From NCBI GenBank assembly GCA_963774945.1, contig CAVZHA010000010.1, forward strand, positions 558,001-622,000: DNA of 64,000 nucleotides, in the 5' to 3' direction. Shown here piece by piece: positions 10,520-21,508 of the stretch (the first letter of the stretch is position 1; the number at the start of each line of letters is the position of its first letter). The stretch is from Trebonia sp963774945. GTDB lineage: Bacteria; Actinomycetota; Actinomycetes; Streptosporangiales; Streptosporangiaceae. The position numbers and the translations under genes were made by a program. The notes under the pieces are model-generated. The model saw only the letters and a program-made list of their open reading frames with translations. It did no database searches and was not told where the DNA came from.

Positions 10520-11461
10520 TCAGCCTCGGATGCCGCCGGCGGTGAGGCCGGCCATGATGTTGCGTTGGAAGATCAGGAAGAACACGATCGTGGGGATGGC
10601 CGCCATCGCGGACGCGGCGATGATGAGGTTCTCCGGCGTCCCGTACGTCGCCTGCCAGATGCCGACGTTGAGCCCCTCCCTGGTCGGGGAGTAGCCGTAC
10701 TCGACCAGCAGCGGCCAGAGGAAGTCCTTCCACACCGCGACCGTGGCGAAGATCGAGACCACGCCGAGGATCGGCCGGGACATCGGCAGCACGATCTTCC
10801 AGAGGATCATCAGCCGGGAGGCGCCATCCACCGAGGCGGCGTCGATGTAGTCCGTCGGTATCGAGTCGAAGAACCGCTTGAGCAGGAAGATGTTGAACGC
10901 GTTGGCCACCGACGGCAGCCAGATCGCCTCCGGCGTGCCGACCAGGTTCCAGTGCACCAATGGCAGGTTGACGACGGTCACGTACTGTGGCACCACGAGC
11001 ACGGTGGCCGGGATCATCAGCGTGGCCAGCATGAGGAACAGCACCACGTTGCCGAACACCGGGCGCAGCTTGGACAGCGAGTAGGCGGCGGTCACGTCGA
11101 AAACCAGCTGGAACGCCAGGGCGCCGGCCGCGTAGTAGACGGAGTTCCACAGCATCCGCCCGACGTCCAGCCGGTTCCACGCCTGCACGTAGTTGCTGGG
11201 GTGGACCGCGTGCGGGTAGAGGGTGGGCGGGGTGGAGATCGCTTCCTGCGTCGACTTGAGCCCATCGGTAAACAGGAAGTACAGCGGCCCGATGAACACG
11301 AGCGTGAACCCGACGATAACCGCCGTCAGCACGATCCGGTAAACGATTCTCCCGCTCCGCCGGTTGAGCTGCACCTCGGAGATGAGCGTCCGCGTGGTCG
11401 TCGTCTGGCGGCGCTGGGACACCCGGGCGGCCCTGCCGCTAGCGGTGATAAGGCTGGTCAT
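10520..11461 (-). CDS. Carbohydrate ABC transporter permease (MalG type)
   Basis: This 313-residue membrane protein has about six transmembrane helices and the EAA loop typical of MalG-type permeases (YIDAASVDGASRLMILWKIVLP), followed by the C-terminal PTIVFFLIFQRNIMAGLTAGGIRG ending usual for the family. It would form a heterodimer with the MalF-type permease encoded just upstream, 16 bp apart. No ATPase lies in this operon; the MsiK-like ATPase at 16335-17570 is the likely energiser. The substrate is inferred to be an alpha-glucoside from the GH13 neighbour. Confidence 0.92.
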   Translation of the reverse strand: MTSLITASGRAARVSQRRQTTTTRTLISEVQLNRRSGRIVYRIVLTAVIVGFTLVFIGPLYFLFTDGLKSTQEAISTPPTLYPHAVHPSNYVQAWNRLDVGRMLWNSVYYAAGALAFQLVFDVTAAYSLSKLRPVFGNVVLFLMLATLMIPATVLVVPQYVTVVNLPLVHWNLVGTPEAIWLPSVANAFNIFLLKRFFDSIPTDYIDAASVDGASRLMILWKIVLPMSRPILGVVSIFATVAVWKDFLWPLLVEYGYSPTREGLNVGIWQATYGTPENLIIAASAMAAIPTIVFFLIFQRNIMAGLTAGGIRG

Positions 11462-11477
11462 GAGAGGTCAGATCCCC

Positions 11478-12455
11478 CTAGCCGCGCTCACGGGTGACCC
11501 ACAGGAACCCGCCGGAGAAGACGGCGAGTACCACCATGAGGACCACGCCGAGGGCCGAGGCGCTGTTGTAGTTGCTCGCGCCGCTCAGCGCGAACGCGTA
11601 CTGGTAGATGAGCATCACGACGGACTGCGTGTTATCGTTCACGCCGCCGCCGCCATTGGTGAGCACGAACGACTCAATGAACATCTGCATGGTGGCGACG
11701 ACCTGCAGCATCAGCAGCAGCGTCAGGATCAGCCGGGTCTGCGGGATCGTCACGTGCCTGATCCGGCGCAGGATGCCGGCCCCCTCGAGCTCGGCTGCCT
11801 CGTACAGCTCGCCGGGGATGTTCTGCAGCGCGGCCAGGTAGATGAGCGTCGCGCTGCCCATGTTCATCCAGGTCGACGCGATCACGACCGAGAGCATCGC
11901 GACGCTGAAGAACCCGTCGCCCGGCTGGAACACCCACTGCGACGTGGGCAGATGCAGGATGCGGAGGATGTCGTCGAACAGCCCGTACTGCGGGTTGTAG
12001 AAGTAGGCGAACAGCAGCAGCGCCGCCGCAGGCGTCAGCATCACCGGCAGGTAGACCAGCGCCCGCAGGTAGCCGCGCGCGTGCCGCAGCTCGTTGAGCA
12101 CGATCGCCACCACGAACGGGGCCGCGAACCCGAGGACCAGCGCGAGGATGGTGAACTCAAGCGTGTTCCGCCAGGCCTGCCAGAAGGTCGGGTCATGGAA
12201 GATCCGGATGTAATTCGACCAGCCCGCGAACGCATAGCCGCCCCCGTACACCGGCTTCTGGAAGCTCATGATGAATTCGCGGACGATCGGGTACCAGGAG
12301 AAGAATGAGAAGCAGAGCACCGCGCCGATCAGGAACCCCCAGGCGGCGGCGTTTCGCCGGGCGCGTGGCAGCACCGGTCTCGGCCGTCGCCTGGCGGCGG
12401 CGGTCGCCGGCACCGCCGAGCGCCGCCGCGCGACGCCGGTCAAAACATTCGCCAT
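11478..12455 (-). CDS. Carbohydrate ABC transporter permease (MalF type)
   Basis: This 325-residue integral membrane protein has a basic N-terminus rich in Arg and Ala, then six hydrophobic segments and an EAA loop (GELYEAAELEGAGILRRIRHVTIPQ). It pairs with the MalG-type partner. It lies between the binding-protein gene and the second permease gene, all on the minus strand and closely spaced, consistent with one transcript starting near 14000. Confidence 0.92.
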   Translation of the reverse strand: MANVLTGVARRRSAVPATAAARRRPRPVLPRARRNAAAWGFLIGAVLCFSFFSWYPIVREFIMSFQKPVYGGGYAFAGWSNYIRIFHDPTFWQAWRNTLEFTILALVLGFAAPFVVAIVLNELRHARGYLRALVYLPVMLTPAAALLLFAYFYNPQYGLFDDILRILHLPTSQWVFQPGDGFFSVAMLSVVIASTWMNMGSATLIYLAALQNIPGELYEAAELEGAGILRRIRHVTIPQTRLILTLLLMLQVVATMQMFIESFVLTNGGGGVNDNTQSVVMLIYQYAFALSGASNYNSASALGVVLMVVLAVFSGGFLWVTRERG

Positions 12456-12585
12456 TCGCTTCTCCTGTCGGTTCCGGTCGCGGGTTGACCGGGCCCGGGG
12501 CGGCCGGCTGAGATCGCCGCCCGCCCCGCGCTCGGCTGGTGGTTGAGATTAATAATGAGTCGCCCGAACGGTCCCGGGCTCCCCC

Positions 12586-13996
12586 TTATCCCGCGCTGTT
12601 CGCCAGGATGGTGTTGACGTTCGCCGACGCGGTCTTGAGCAGCGCCGGGATGTTGGCGTTCTGCTCGCTCAGCACGGCCAGCATGACCGGGTCGAGGGTC
12701 TTGTAGACCGCCTGGGCGTCAAACGGCTCGCCGTCGCCGGGCGTCTGCGCGTCGATGAACGACTGGTAATACGACACGTTGATCGTCGCGGATTCGGCCC
12801 GGAGCTGGTTGATCTTGGTGCCGGTGGCACCGACGAACAGTTCAGGCTCGGGGAACCCGACCGGGAACCCGTCCGCCTTCTGCCGGGCGAAGTTGAACTG
12901 GCCCGACGCCTGGCGTCAGGTCCTCGAAGTTGATCCACTTGACGCCGGCCGCGATCTGCGCCGGGGTGTCCTTCGGGGCGAACATGAAGTCGTTGCCGCC
13001 GGACAGCGAGCCGACGGGGGTGCCGGTCACGCTGGGCAGCGGTGCCATCCCGATGTCACTCAGGTTGCCCTTGTCGGTCGGCACGATCACGTTGTAGATG
13101 TCGTCAGGCGCGCCAATGTACATGCCGAGCTTGCCCGCGGCGAACTGCTGCTGCAGCGTGCCCCAGGCCAGGCCCTGCGAGGCGCTCATCGCGTTGTCGG
13201 TGAACCGCAGCGTGTGCAGCGCCTCGAGGATCGCGGTGCCGTCGGCGTTGTCGAAGGCCGCCGTCGGGGCGGCGCCGCTGTTGTTGACGGTGCTGCCGCC
13301 CGCCGCGTCCATGTACGAGGAGAAGTGCCAGCCGCCGTTGTTGCCCGCGCTGTAGTCGCCCCAGCCCTCGATGCCGCCGCCGAGCTTGGCGATCTTGGTG
13401 GCGTCGGCCTCAACATCGGTCCAGGTCTTCGGCGGGTCGTTCGGGTCCAGCCCGGCCTCGGTGAAGAGTTTCCTGTTATAGATCAGCCCTTGGGTGTAGT
13501 TGGAGGTCGGCAGGCCGTACAGGGTCGAGCCCGCCTCATCCGCCTTGAGCGAGCTCGGCGCGATGTCATTGAGATTGGGCACGGTGGTCGTGTTCACGTA
13601 CTTCGTGATGTTGGCCGCCTGGCCGGCCAGCAGCACCTGCGGCAGGTCAGTGAAGTAGGTGTAGTACAGGTTGGTCTCGGTCCCGGCCCGCAGCATCGCG
13701 GCGAACGTCGCCGGCACCGCGTCGCACGGGTAGTTGTAGACGCTCTTGATGGTGATGTTGGGGTTGGCCTTCTCGAAGATGGCCACGTCCTCCAGCCACT
13801 CCTTGTTCTGCACCGGCTGCTGCGCCGCGGGCGGCGCACAGTCGATGCTGATGGTCACCGGGCCTGTCGAGCCGGCTGTGCTGCTGCCGCCGCTGCTGCT
13901 GCTGCCGCACGCTGCGGCGCCGAGAACAATTCCTGCCACGGCGGCGACTGCGACTACCGGGCGGTAACGCAGTCCGTAACGCTGTCTGCTCTTCAT
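12586..13996 (-). CDS. Sugar-binding lipoprotein of the alpha-glucoside ABC transporter (frameshifted)
   Basis: The N-terminus is a lipoprotein signal peptide ending in the lipobox LGAAAC, followed by a Ser/Gly-rich linker. The mature part is an extracellular solute-binding protein type 1, with the cytoplasm-distal anchoring expected of MalE-like proteins in Gram-positives. The start ATG at 13996 has AAAGGGATGGAG upstream. Near 12902 the frame changes: up to there the protein reads through WINFEDLTPG, and in the next frame it continues GQFNFARQKADGFPVGFPEP to a normal end at 12586. One base error would explain it. The gene is first in the operon and divergent from the LacI gene. Confidence 0.85.
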
Positions 13997-14114
13997 CGCT
14001 CCATCCCTTTCCTGGGGCTGAACGTCTGCGATGTGCGACCGCGCCGCTGCGATGAGTCGGTTTGGCGCCGTCGCCGTTGAGAGCACGATACGTTTCCGGA
14101 CATCTGCTTGCAAG

Positions 14115-14210
14115 ATGTTGATGATCTGATGAAAAGACACAACTTTATTACGGTGGCGGATAGCAGAGAAACCGGAGGAAGGCGACTGTAACTTACGGAA
14201 AAATGCCGTA
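14115..14210. promoter_or_regulatory. Divergent control region between the binding-protein and LacI genes
   Basis: The region holds the 12-mer ATGTTGATGATC (14115-14126), found again upstream of the ABC ATPase gene at 17644-17655. It also holds a dyad TACGG-N7-CCGTA (14194-14210) ending 11 bases before the LacI start. These are candidate operators for the LacI protein encoded at 14222. The palindromic halves are direct observation; their function is inferred. Confidence 0.4.
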
Positions 14211-14221
14211 TGGTTTGCAGC

Positions 14222-15250
14222 ATGACGCGAACTCCCGCCCGGCGACTGGCAGACGTCGCCAAGAAGGTTGGGGTCAGTGAGGCAACCGTGAGCCGAGTGC
14301 TCAACGGCAAAGCAGGTGTGTCCGATAGCACCAGGGACGCGGTGCTCACCGCGCTTGACGTGCTCGGGTACGAACGCCCCAGCAAGCTGCGCGGGCAGCG
14401 TGCCCGGCTTGTCGGCCTCGTGCTGCCCGAACTGCAGAACCCCATTTTCCCCGCGCTGGCCGAGGTCATCGGCGGCGCGCTGGCCCAGCGCGGCTTCACC
14501 CCGGTGCTCTGCACCCGCACCGAGGGCGGGCTGTCCGAGGCCGACTACGTCGACATGCTGCTCGACCAGCACGCATCTGGGGTGGTGTTCGCGGGCGGCA
14601 ACTGCACCGAGGTCGCCGCCCCGCATGATCATTTCCGGATGCTGCGTACCAGAGGCGTGCCGGTGGTGATCGTCAACGCCGCGATCGACAGCCTCGAGTT
14701 CCCCCGGGTGGCGTGCGACGACTTCGCCGCGGCGGGCCAGGCCTTCAACCACCTGGCCGCGCTCGGCCACGACCGCATCGGCCTGCTGCTCGGCCCGGAG
14801 GATCACATGCCGTCGCGCCGCCGGCTGGTCGGGTTCGAGGACCACGCCCGGCGCTCGGGCATCTCCGCCGCGCCGGTCGAGCACGCGCTGTTCTCGCTCG
14901 AGGGCGGGCAGGCGGCGACCAGCCGGATGCTGCGCCAGGGCGTCACCGGCGTCATCTGCGGCAGCGACGTGCTGGCGCTCGGCGCGATCAGGGCGGTGCG
15001 GCGGGCGGGCCTGTCGGTGCCCGGCGATGTCTCCGTGGTCGGGTACGACGACTCCGCGTGGCTGAACTGCACCGACCCGCCGCTGACGACGGTCAGGCAG
15101 CCGATCGAGTCGATGGGCAAGTCCGCCGTCGCGCTGCTGGTCAGCCAGATGGAGACCACCGTCGGGCACGCCGAGGAGCTGCTGTTCGAGCCCGAACTCG
15201 TCGTCCGCGGCTCAACCGGCCCCGCCCCGGTCCGCGCAATGGCAGGCTGA
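14222..15250 (+). CDS. LacI-family transcriptional repressor
   Basis: The protein has an N-terminal LacI helix-turn-helix (RRLADVAKKVGVSEATVSRV then LNGKAGVS) followed by a periplasmic-binding-protein-like sensor domain with the conserved late motif DVSVVGYDDSAW and the TTVRQP segment. Two ATGs, 14210 and 14222, are possible; MTRTPARRLADV at 14222 fits the family start. It is divergent from the alpha-glucoside ABC operon, so it most likely represses that operon and itself until an imported sugar binds. Confidence 0.9.
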   Translation: MTRTPARRLADVAKKVGVSEATVSRVLNGKAGVSDSTRDAVLTALDVLGYERPSKLRGQRARLVGLVLPELQNPIFPALAEVIGGALAQRGFTPVLCTRTEGGLSEADYVDMLLDQHASGVVFAGGNCTEVAAPHDHFRMLRTRGVPVVIVNAAIDSLEFPRVACDDFAAAGQAFNHLAALGHDRIGLLLGPEDHMPSRRRLVGFEDHARRSGISAAPVEHALFSLEGGQAATSRMLRQGVTGVICGSDVLALGAIRAVRRAGLSVPGDVSVVGYDDSAWLNCTDPPLTTVRQPIESMGKSAVALLVSQMETTVGHAEELLFEPELVVRGSTGPAPVRAMAG

Positions 15251-15384
15251 ACCGCCGAGCTATCGGCCACCCCCCCGCCCGAGTCTGACGACGCCGCCAG
15301 CACGTGGGGGTGGAGAACAGGTGGCTGAGCGGCGTGGATTCCTTGGCCCACTTGACGTGGACCGGTTTCTTAACGTTGTCGCTA

Positions 15385-16262
15385 CTACGGACGAGGCGGG
15401 AGCCACGCGGTCCCGGCGATCGCGCGGCTGCTGAAGCCGGATGACTGCAAAGTGCGGGCGGCGTTGATGATGCTCGCGGGCGCGGGTTCACCGGGGTCGA
15501 TGAGGCCAGTGGCGGCGTACGCCTCAAGCCGGAGGGCCTCGCCGGCCAGGTGGGACAGGATTCGCTCTGCCGGGATGTTCCCTGTCAGGTAATCGTCGAA
15601 GTCGATCTCCCGGGAGGTAACGGCGACGTCCTTGTGGGGGCCGGCGGCGGCGGGCCGTGGCTATTGTGCGACGCTCGGCGTACGGCTTGGTAATCGCGAG
15701 GAAAATGGCGGGGTCGAGCCCGAGATCGCGGAGAAGTTCCGCCGAGAGCCAGAAGTTCTCGCTGGTATTGGTGCCGCGGTCGGTCTCGCCGCCCGGGTCC
15801 CGGTCGTCCTCGTCGTCCTCGTCGTCGTGCTCGTCCCGCGTGGCGTTGCCGGGTGGTTGGGCGGTGGCGGTGCGGGCGAACGCGATGGCGTCGTGGGCGG
15901 TGACGTCGTTGAGGAGGTGGAGGTAGGCGAGGGCCTGCAGGGTGCTGAGCGTGTGGTCGGGGAACGCGCCGGATGCCTGGTAGCGCTCGGCGCGGGCGAG
16001 GATGCTGGCGTGGCCGGTCAGGGCCTGGGCGGCCGGCAGGTCGCGGCCGGACAGGCCGGCCGGCGCCGGACTCCTCGCCAGCGCACTGTCGCGACTTCCC
16101 GCAGGGCCACGTCGGCCGCAGCTCGGAACGCAGCGCCAGGGTCCGTTCGATATCACGGTTGAGAGTGTCGCCGAGCCGCAGCTTAACGACGCGGTAACCA
16201 CCGGCGACCTGCCTGCATCGCCCAGCAGGTCGGCGCGAGGGGCAATGGTGCTCCGCTCATGA
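15385..16262 (-). pseudogene. Unrecognised gene broken by several frame changes
   Basis: Three frames must be joined to follow one coding signal with strong G/C third positions. The order is MSGAPLPLAPTCWAMQAG (start 16262), then GYRVVKLRLGDTLNRDIERT, then a long segment ending HLLNDVTAHDAIAFA, an acidic DEHDDEDDEDD linker, FWLSAELLRDLGLDPAIFLA, and finally REIDFDDYLTGNIPAERILS to the stop at 15385. No known domain is recognised. It lies between the LacI gene and the ABC ATPase gene and reads on the minus strand. Either it is decaying or it carries the assembly indels seen throughout the window. Confidence 0.5.
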
Positions 16263-16334
16263 TCGCGGGCCGCTCGCGGCGAATCTCGCCACAAACGGCC
16301 CGCGGACAGCAACGCCAGGGAGCCTCCGGCTGGC

Positions 16335-17570
<1,236 letters not shown>

Positions 17571-17625
17571 TGAGAAACTCCCTTGTCTGCCGTGTCTTTA
17601 TGATGTCCGCCAGCGGCGGCCACGG

Positions 17626-17655
17626 CAACATTGCGATGATAAATGTTGATGATCA
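17626..17655. promoter_or_regulatory. Operator-like dyad upstream of the ABC ATPase gene
   Basis: CAACATT (17626-17632) and AATGTTG (17643-17649) form a dyad in an AT-rich island 56-79 bases upstream of the ATPase start at 17570. It overlaps ATGTTGATGATC (17644-17655), which also occurs in the control region of the alpha-glucoside operon in the same orientation relative to its gene. Confidence 0.4.
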
Positions 17656-17702
17656 ATGAGGTGGGATGATAGATGACGTTCCGCGCTCAGGGGAAGTGCG
17701 TC

Positions 17703-20163
17703 TCATTCTCCGGACCCGCCGAGCGGACGAACCGAGACCGGGGTGGTGAGCACCCGGCCGGCCCCGGCCGGCCGCACCGGGCCGGTCAGCGTGAACGAGC
17801 CGGACAGCGGCAGGTCGTCCGACGCGCCCCCGACGCCGACCGAGATGTCGCCCGGCTCGACGATCCGGGTCCCGTCCCGCCCGGTGAAGGCGGTCCGGTC
17901 GGCGTGCAGCCGGAACGTCACCCGCGCGCTCTCGCCCGGCGCCAGCGTCACCCGGGTGAACCCGGCCAGCCAGCGGATCGGCCGGACCACCGAGGACACC
18001 GGGTCGCCCAGGTACAGCTGCACCACCTCGGTCCCGGCGACGGCGCCGGTGTTGCGCACGGTGCACGAGATGCCGACCCCGCCGTCGGTCGGCGCGCGCT
18101 CCGCCGACAGCTCCAGGTCCGCGTAGCCGAAGGTGGTGTAGGAGAGCCCGTGCCCGAACGCGAACAGCGGCGTCGGGTCCACGTCGCTGCCCGCGTGCAG
18201 CGCCGCGTTGGGCGACCGCAGGTAGGTCGAGGGCTGCGCGCCCGGCAGCCGGGGGATCTCGACCGGCAGCTTGCCGCTCGGCGTCACCCGCCCGGTCAGC
18301 ACCCCGGCGATCGCGTGCCCGCCCTCCTCGCCCGGGAAGAACGCCTGCACCACGGCGGCCAGCCGGCCCGCCACGTCGCCGAGCGCGTACGGCCGGCCGG
18401 TGACGAGCACCGCCACCACCGGCGTGCCGGTGTCGGCCAGCGCGTGCAGCAGCTCCTGCTGCACGCCGGGGAGGGTGAGGTCGGTCACGTCGCACCCCTC
18501 GCCGCTGGTCCCGTGCCCGAACAGGCCGGCCTCGTCGCCCACCACGGCGACGATCAATTCGGCCGAACGGGCCGTGGCGACTGCCTCGGCGAACCCGCTC
18601 CGTGTCGGCGGTGGCGACGTCGCAGCCGCGCGCGTAGCCGACGTCGGGCAGTTCCTCGCGGAGCGCGGCGAGCACCGTGGCGACCTCAACGCCCGGCCCC
18701 GCTGCCGCCGTCGAACCACGCCTGGTGCTGGAGGTGCCTCGGCATGGTGTAGCAGCCGAAGAACGCGAGCGGGTCGTCGGCCAGCGGCCCGATGACGGCG
18801 ACCCGGGCCGTCGCCGGCAGCGGCAGCGCCCGCCGGTCGTTGGCGAGCAGCACGACCGACTCCTCGGCCAGCCGCCGGGCGATGTCCCGCTGCGCGGGCG
18901 GGTCGAGGTCGAGGTCGAGGTCGAGGTCCTGGTCCTGGTCCTGGTCCTGGTCATCGGTCGGCTCAGCGCCGCCCGGGAGCGGCGACCAGCCGGGGTCGAG
19001 CAGGCCGAGCTCGAGCTTCTGCCGCAGCACCCGGGCGGCCGCGCGGTCGATCAGCTCCTCGGGCACGTCGCCGGCCGTGACCGCCGCCAGCAGCGGGTCG
19101 CCGAAGCAGCGGGTGCTCGGCAGCTCCACGTCAAGCCCGGCCGCGAGCGCCACCGCCGCCGCGCCGGCCGGGTCGGCCGCGACCCGGTGCTGGAGCTGGA
19201 GGAAGGAGACCGCGAAGTAGTCGGAGACGACGACGCCGTCGAAGCCGAGCTCGTCGCGGAGCAGGTCGGTGAGCAGGCTCGGGTCGGCGCTGGCGGGCAC
19301 GCCGTCGCGGTCGATGTAGGTCGGCATCACCGACCGGGCGCCGCCGATCCTGATCGCCATCTCGAACGGCGGCAGGATGACGTCGGCGAACTCGCGCGGG
19401 CCCATCGAGACCGGCGCGTGGTTCCGGCCCGCCCGCGACGCGGAGTACCCGGCGAAGTGCTTGAGCGTCGCCTGCAGGCCGGCCGACTGCAGCCCCTGCA
19501 CGTAGGCGGTGCCGACGGTGCCGACCAGGTACGGGTCCTCGCCGATGGTCTCCTCGACCCGGCCCCACCGGTAGTCGCGGGTCACGTCGAGGACCGGCGC
19601 GAGCCCCTGGTGCACGCCGACCGCCCGCATCGTCGCGCCGAACGCGGCCGCCATCTCGCCGCACCAGCGCCGGGTCGAAGGACGCGCCCCAGGCGAGCGA
19701 GGTCGGGTAGATCGTGGCGCCCCAGGCGGCGAACCCGGTCAGGCACTCCTCGTGCGCGACCGCCGGGATGCCGAACCGGCTGCCGGCCACGATCCGCGCC
19801 TGCAGCCCGGCCAGCGCCCGCATCCCGGCCGCGGCCGGCACCGGGCGGCTGCCGAACACCCGGGTGAGCTGGCCGAGCCCGTTCTTGATGAGCTCGTCGA
19901 GCGGCGGCTGCTCCTCGTTGAACTGGTCCTGCATCGGGGCCACGCCGTCGCCCGTCGCCCGACGCGCCCTGCCAGATGCTGCCGAGCTGGGCGACCTTCT
20001 CCGCCAGCGTCATCCGGCTCAGCAGGTCGGCCACTCGCTCGGCGGCCGGCCGGGCCGGGTCGCGCCAGGGCTCGGCCGGGTGCGACGCGGACGCGCCCGC
20101 GCCGACATCCCCGTCCGATCGCGGCCGGACGGAAACCTCGGTGTTGTCCACTGGACGTGTCAT
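17703..20163 (-). CDS. GH3 beta-glucosidase/beta-xylosidase (several frame changes)
   Basis: The protein starts at ATG 20163 (MTRPVDNTEVSVRP) and runs through a GH3 N-terminal barrel, with LAPVLDVTRDYRWGRVEETI and the nucleophile region GFDGVVVSDYF. It continues into the GH3 C-terminal domain (FGHGLSYTTFGYADLELS) and a fibronectin-III-like tail ending at 17703. Frame changes near 19960, 19665, 18700 and 18600 break the literal reading. There is no signal peptide, so it acts inside the cell. In Streptomyces the xylobiose importer BxlEFG is encoded with the GH3 enzyme BxlA; the same combination here suggests a role on xylo-oligosaccharides, although beta-glucosidase activity is possible. Confidence 0.85.
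18901..18948 (-). repeat. Hexanucleotide repeat encoding (Asp-Gln)4(Asp-Leu)4 in the GH3 gene
   Basis: Four GGTCGA units (18901-18924) are followed directly by four GGTCCT units (18925-18948). On the coding strand they give alternating Asp-Gln then Asp-Leu pairs in a linker between the GH3 N- and C-terminal domains. The tract is likely prone to slippage. Confidence 0.85.
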
Positions 20164-21195
20164 ATCTCGTTGCTCCCTGGGGTCGCGGGGCCGGCCTTGG
20201 GGGCGGCGGTCGACTCGCGCACGATGAGTTCGGTGGTCAGCTCCATCCGGGTGGACCGCAGCGGCAGGCCGTCGATCAGCTCGCCGAGCATCTGCGCGGC
20301 GGCGTTGCCCATCTCGGCCAGCGGCTGCCGCACGGTGGTCATCGGCGGCGACGCCCAGCGGGAGACCGGCAGCTCGTCGAAGCCGACGACGGACAGGTCC
20401 TCGGGGATGCGCAGCCCGTGCTGGCGGGCGGCCTCGTAGACGCCGAAGGCCTGCTGGTCGCTGCCCGCGAAGATCGCCGTCGGCCGCTTCGGCAGGCCGA
20501 GCAGGTCGACCGCGCAGCCGAATCCGCCCTCGTGGTGGAAGTCGCCGTACCGGACCAGCGCCGGGTCGAACGCGACGCCGGCCCGCTCCAGCCCCGACCG
20601 GTAGCCGTCGAGCCTGGCCAGGCTGCACAGGTAGTCGGGCGGACCGGTGATCGCGGCGATCCGCCGGTGGCCGAGGGAGAGCAGGTGCTCGGTGGCGGCG
20701 AACCCGCCCGCCCAGTTGGTCGCCCCGACGGACGGGATATCCGCGGGCGGCGTGTTGGCCGGGTCGATGACGACGAGCGGTATGCCCGGCCCCGCGGAGC
20801 TGGCCGACCTGGGTCTCGGTCAGCTTGGTGGTCACCAGGATCACCCCGTCGCTGTGGTGGCTCGCGATCGTCGAGGTCCAGCTGGCCGGCCGGGCGTCGC
20901 CGTGCCGCACCGAGGAGACCGCGATCGCGGTCCCCTGCTCCGCGCCCCATTCCTCGACGCCGCGCAGGATCTCGACCGCCCACGGGCTGTCCAGACCGTT
21001 GAACACGAGGTCTATGAGGCCAGAGCGACGGCTGAGGCGCGGTCCGTTTCGGGGATACTTGTGCCGGTCAAGAAGCTGCTCCACCCGGGCGCGGGTGGTC
21101 GGCGAGACGTCTGGGCGGCCATTCACCACCTTCGACACAGTGGGCAGCGAAACGCCTGCCTCGGCTGCGATGGCGGCGAGCGTGGTCTTCCGCAC
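20160..21195 (-). CDS. LacI-family repressor of the xylan/xylobiose region (one frame change)
   Basis: The helix-turn-helix (TLAAIAAEAGVSLPTVSKVV) starts at residue 4 from ATG 21195. The sensor domain changes frame near 20790, after which it continues IPLVVIDPANTPPADIPSVG and ends with PMTTVRQPLAEMGNAAAQML then GELI at 20160. The stop overlaps the GH3 start (20163), indicating co-transcription with it. It is divergent from the sugar ABC operon at 21509. An imperfect CGAAA-N2-TATCG site in its own leader and matching palindromes before the ABC operon and the xylanase make it the likely regulator of those genes, comparable to BxlR of Streptomyces. Confidence 0.88.
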
Positions 21196-21218
21196 GGCCT
21201 CACCTTTCGGGTTAATCT

Positions 21219-21230
21219 CGAAACTTATCG
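21219..21230. promoter_or_regulatory. Imperfect CGAAA-CT-TATCG operator before the LacI gene
   Basis: CGAAACTTATCG lies 24 bases upstream of the LacI start at 21195. It matches the CGAAA-N2-TTTCG palindromes before the ABC operon and xylanase genes with a single mismatch in the right arm. Confidence 0.45.
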
Positions 21231-21370
21231 GTAGCGCAGATCGACTGAACTGCGCTGTTCTCGCAGCATCGTACGCGAATCGTCAAGTTATGAAAATGTC
21301 GGTAACACCATGGAAACGGGGGGTTGACCCCGATGTCACCCGTCCTTACGATGACGGCACGTCGAAAGTA

Positions 21371-21388
21371 TTCCGAAAACTTTCGGAA
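21371..21388. promoter_or_regulatory. Perfect palindromic operator before the xylobiose-type ABC operon
   Basis: TTCCGAAAACTTTCGGAA is an 18-bp perfect dyad about 120 bases upstream of the binding-protein gene, with a further CGAAAG half-site at 21363-21368. The core CGAAA-N2-TTTCG recurs before the GH10 xylanase. Confidence 0.6.
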
Positions 21389-21508
21389 ATGGCTATGTGC
21401 CCAATCCCAGGAGACCACCATGCGTAGCAGCCGGGCAGTTGCCGCCGCTCCCGCGGGGCGTCTTCGGAGTAGTCGTGGTTCCCAGTTTTCGCTCAAGGAG
21501 TTTCTACG

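Noticed and set aside
12842..15169. Single 775-residue minus-strand protein spanning the binding-protein gene and the LacI gene
   Set aside because: Its N-terminal half is antisense to the LacI gene; the real gene starts at ATG 13996 with a lipoprotein signal peptide.
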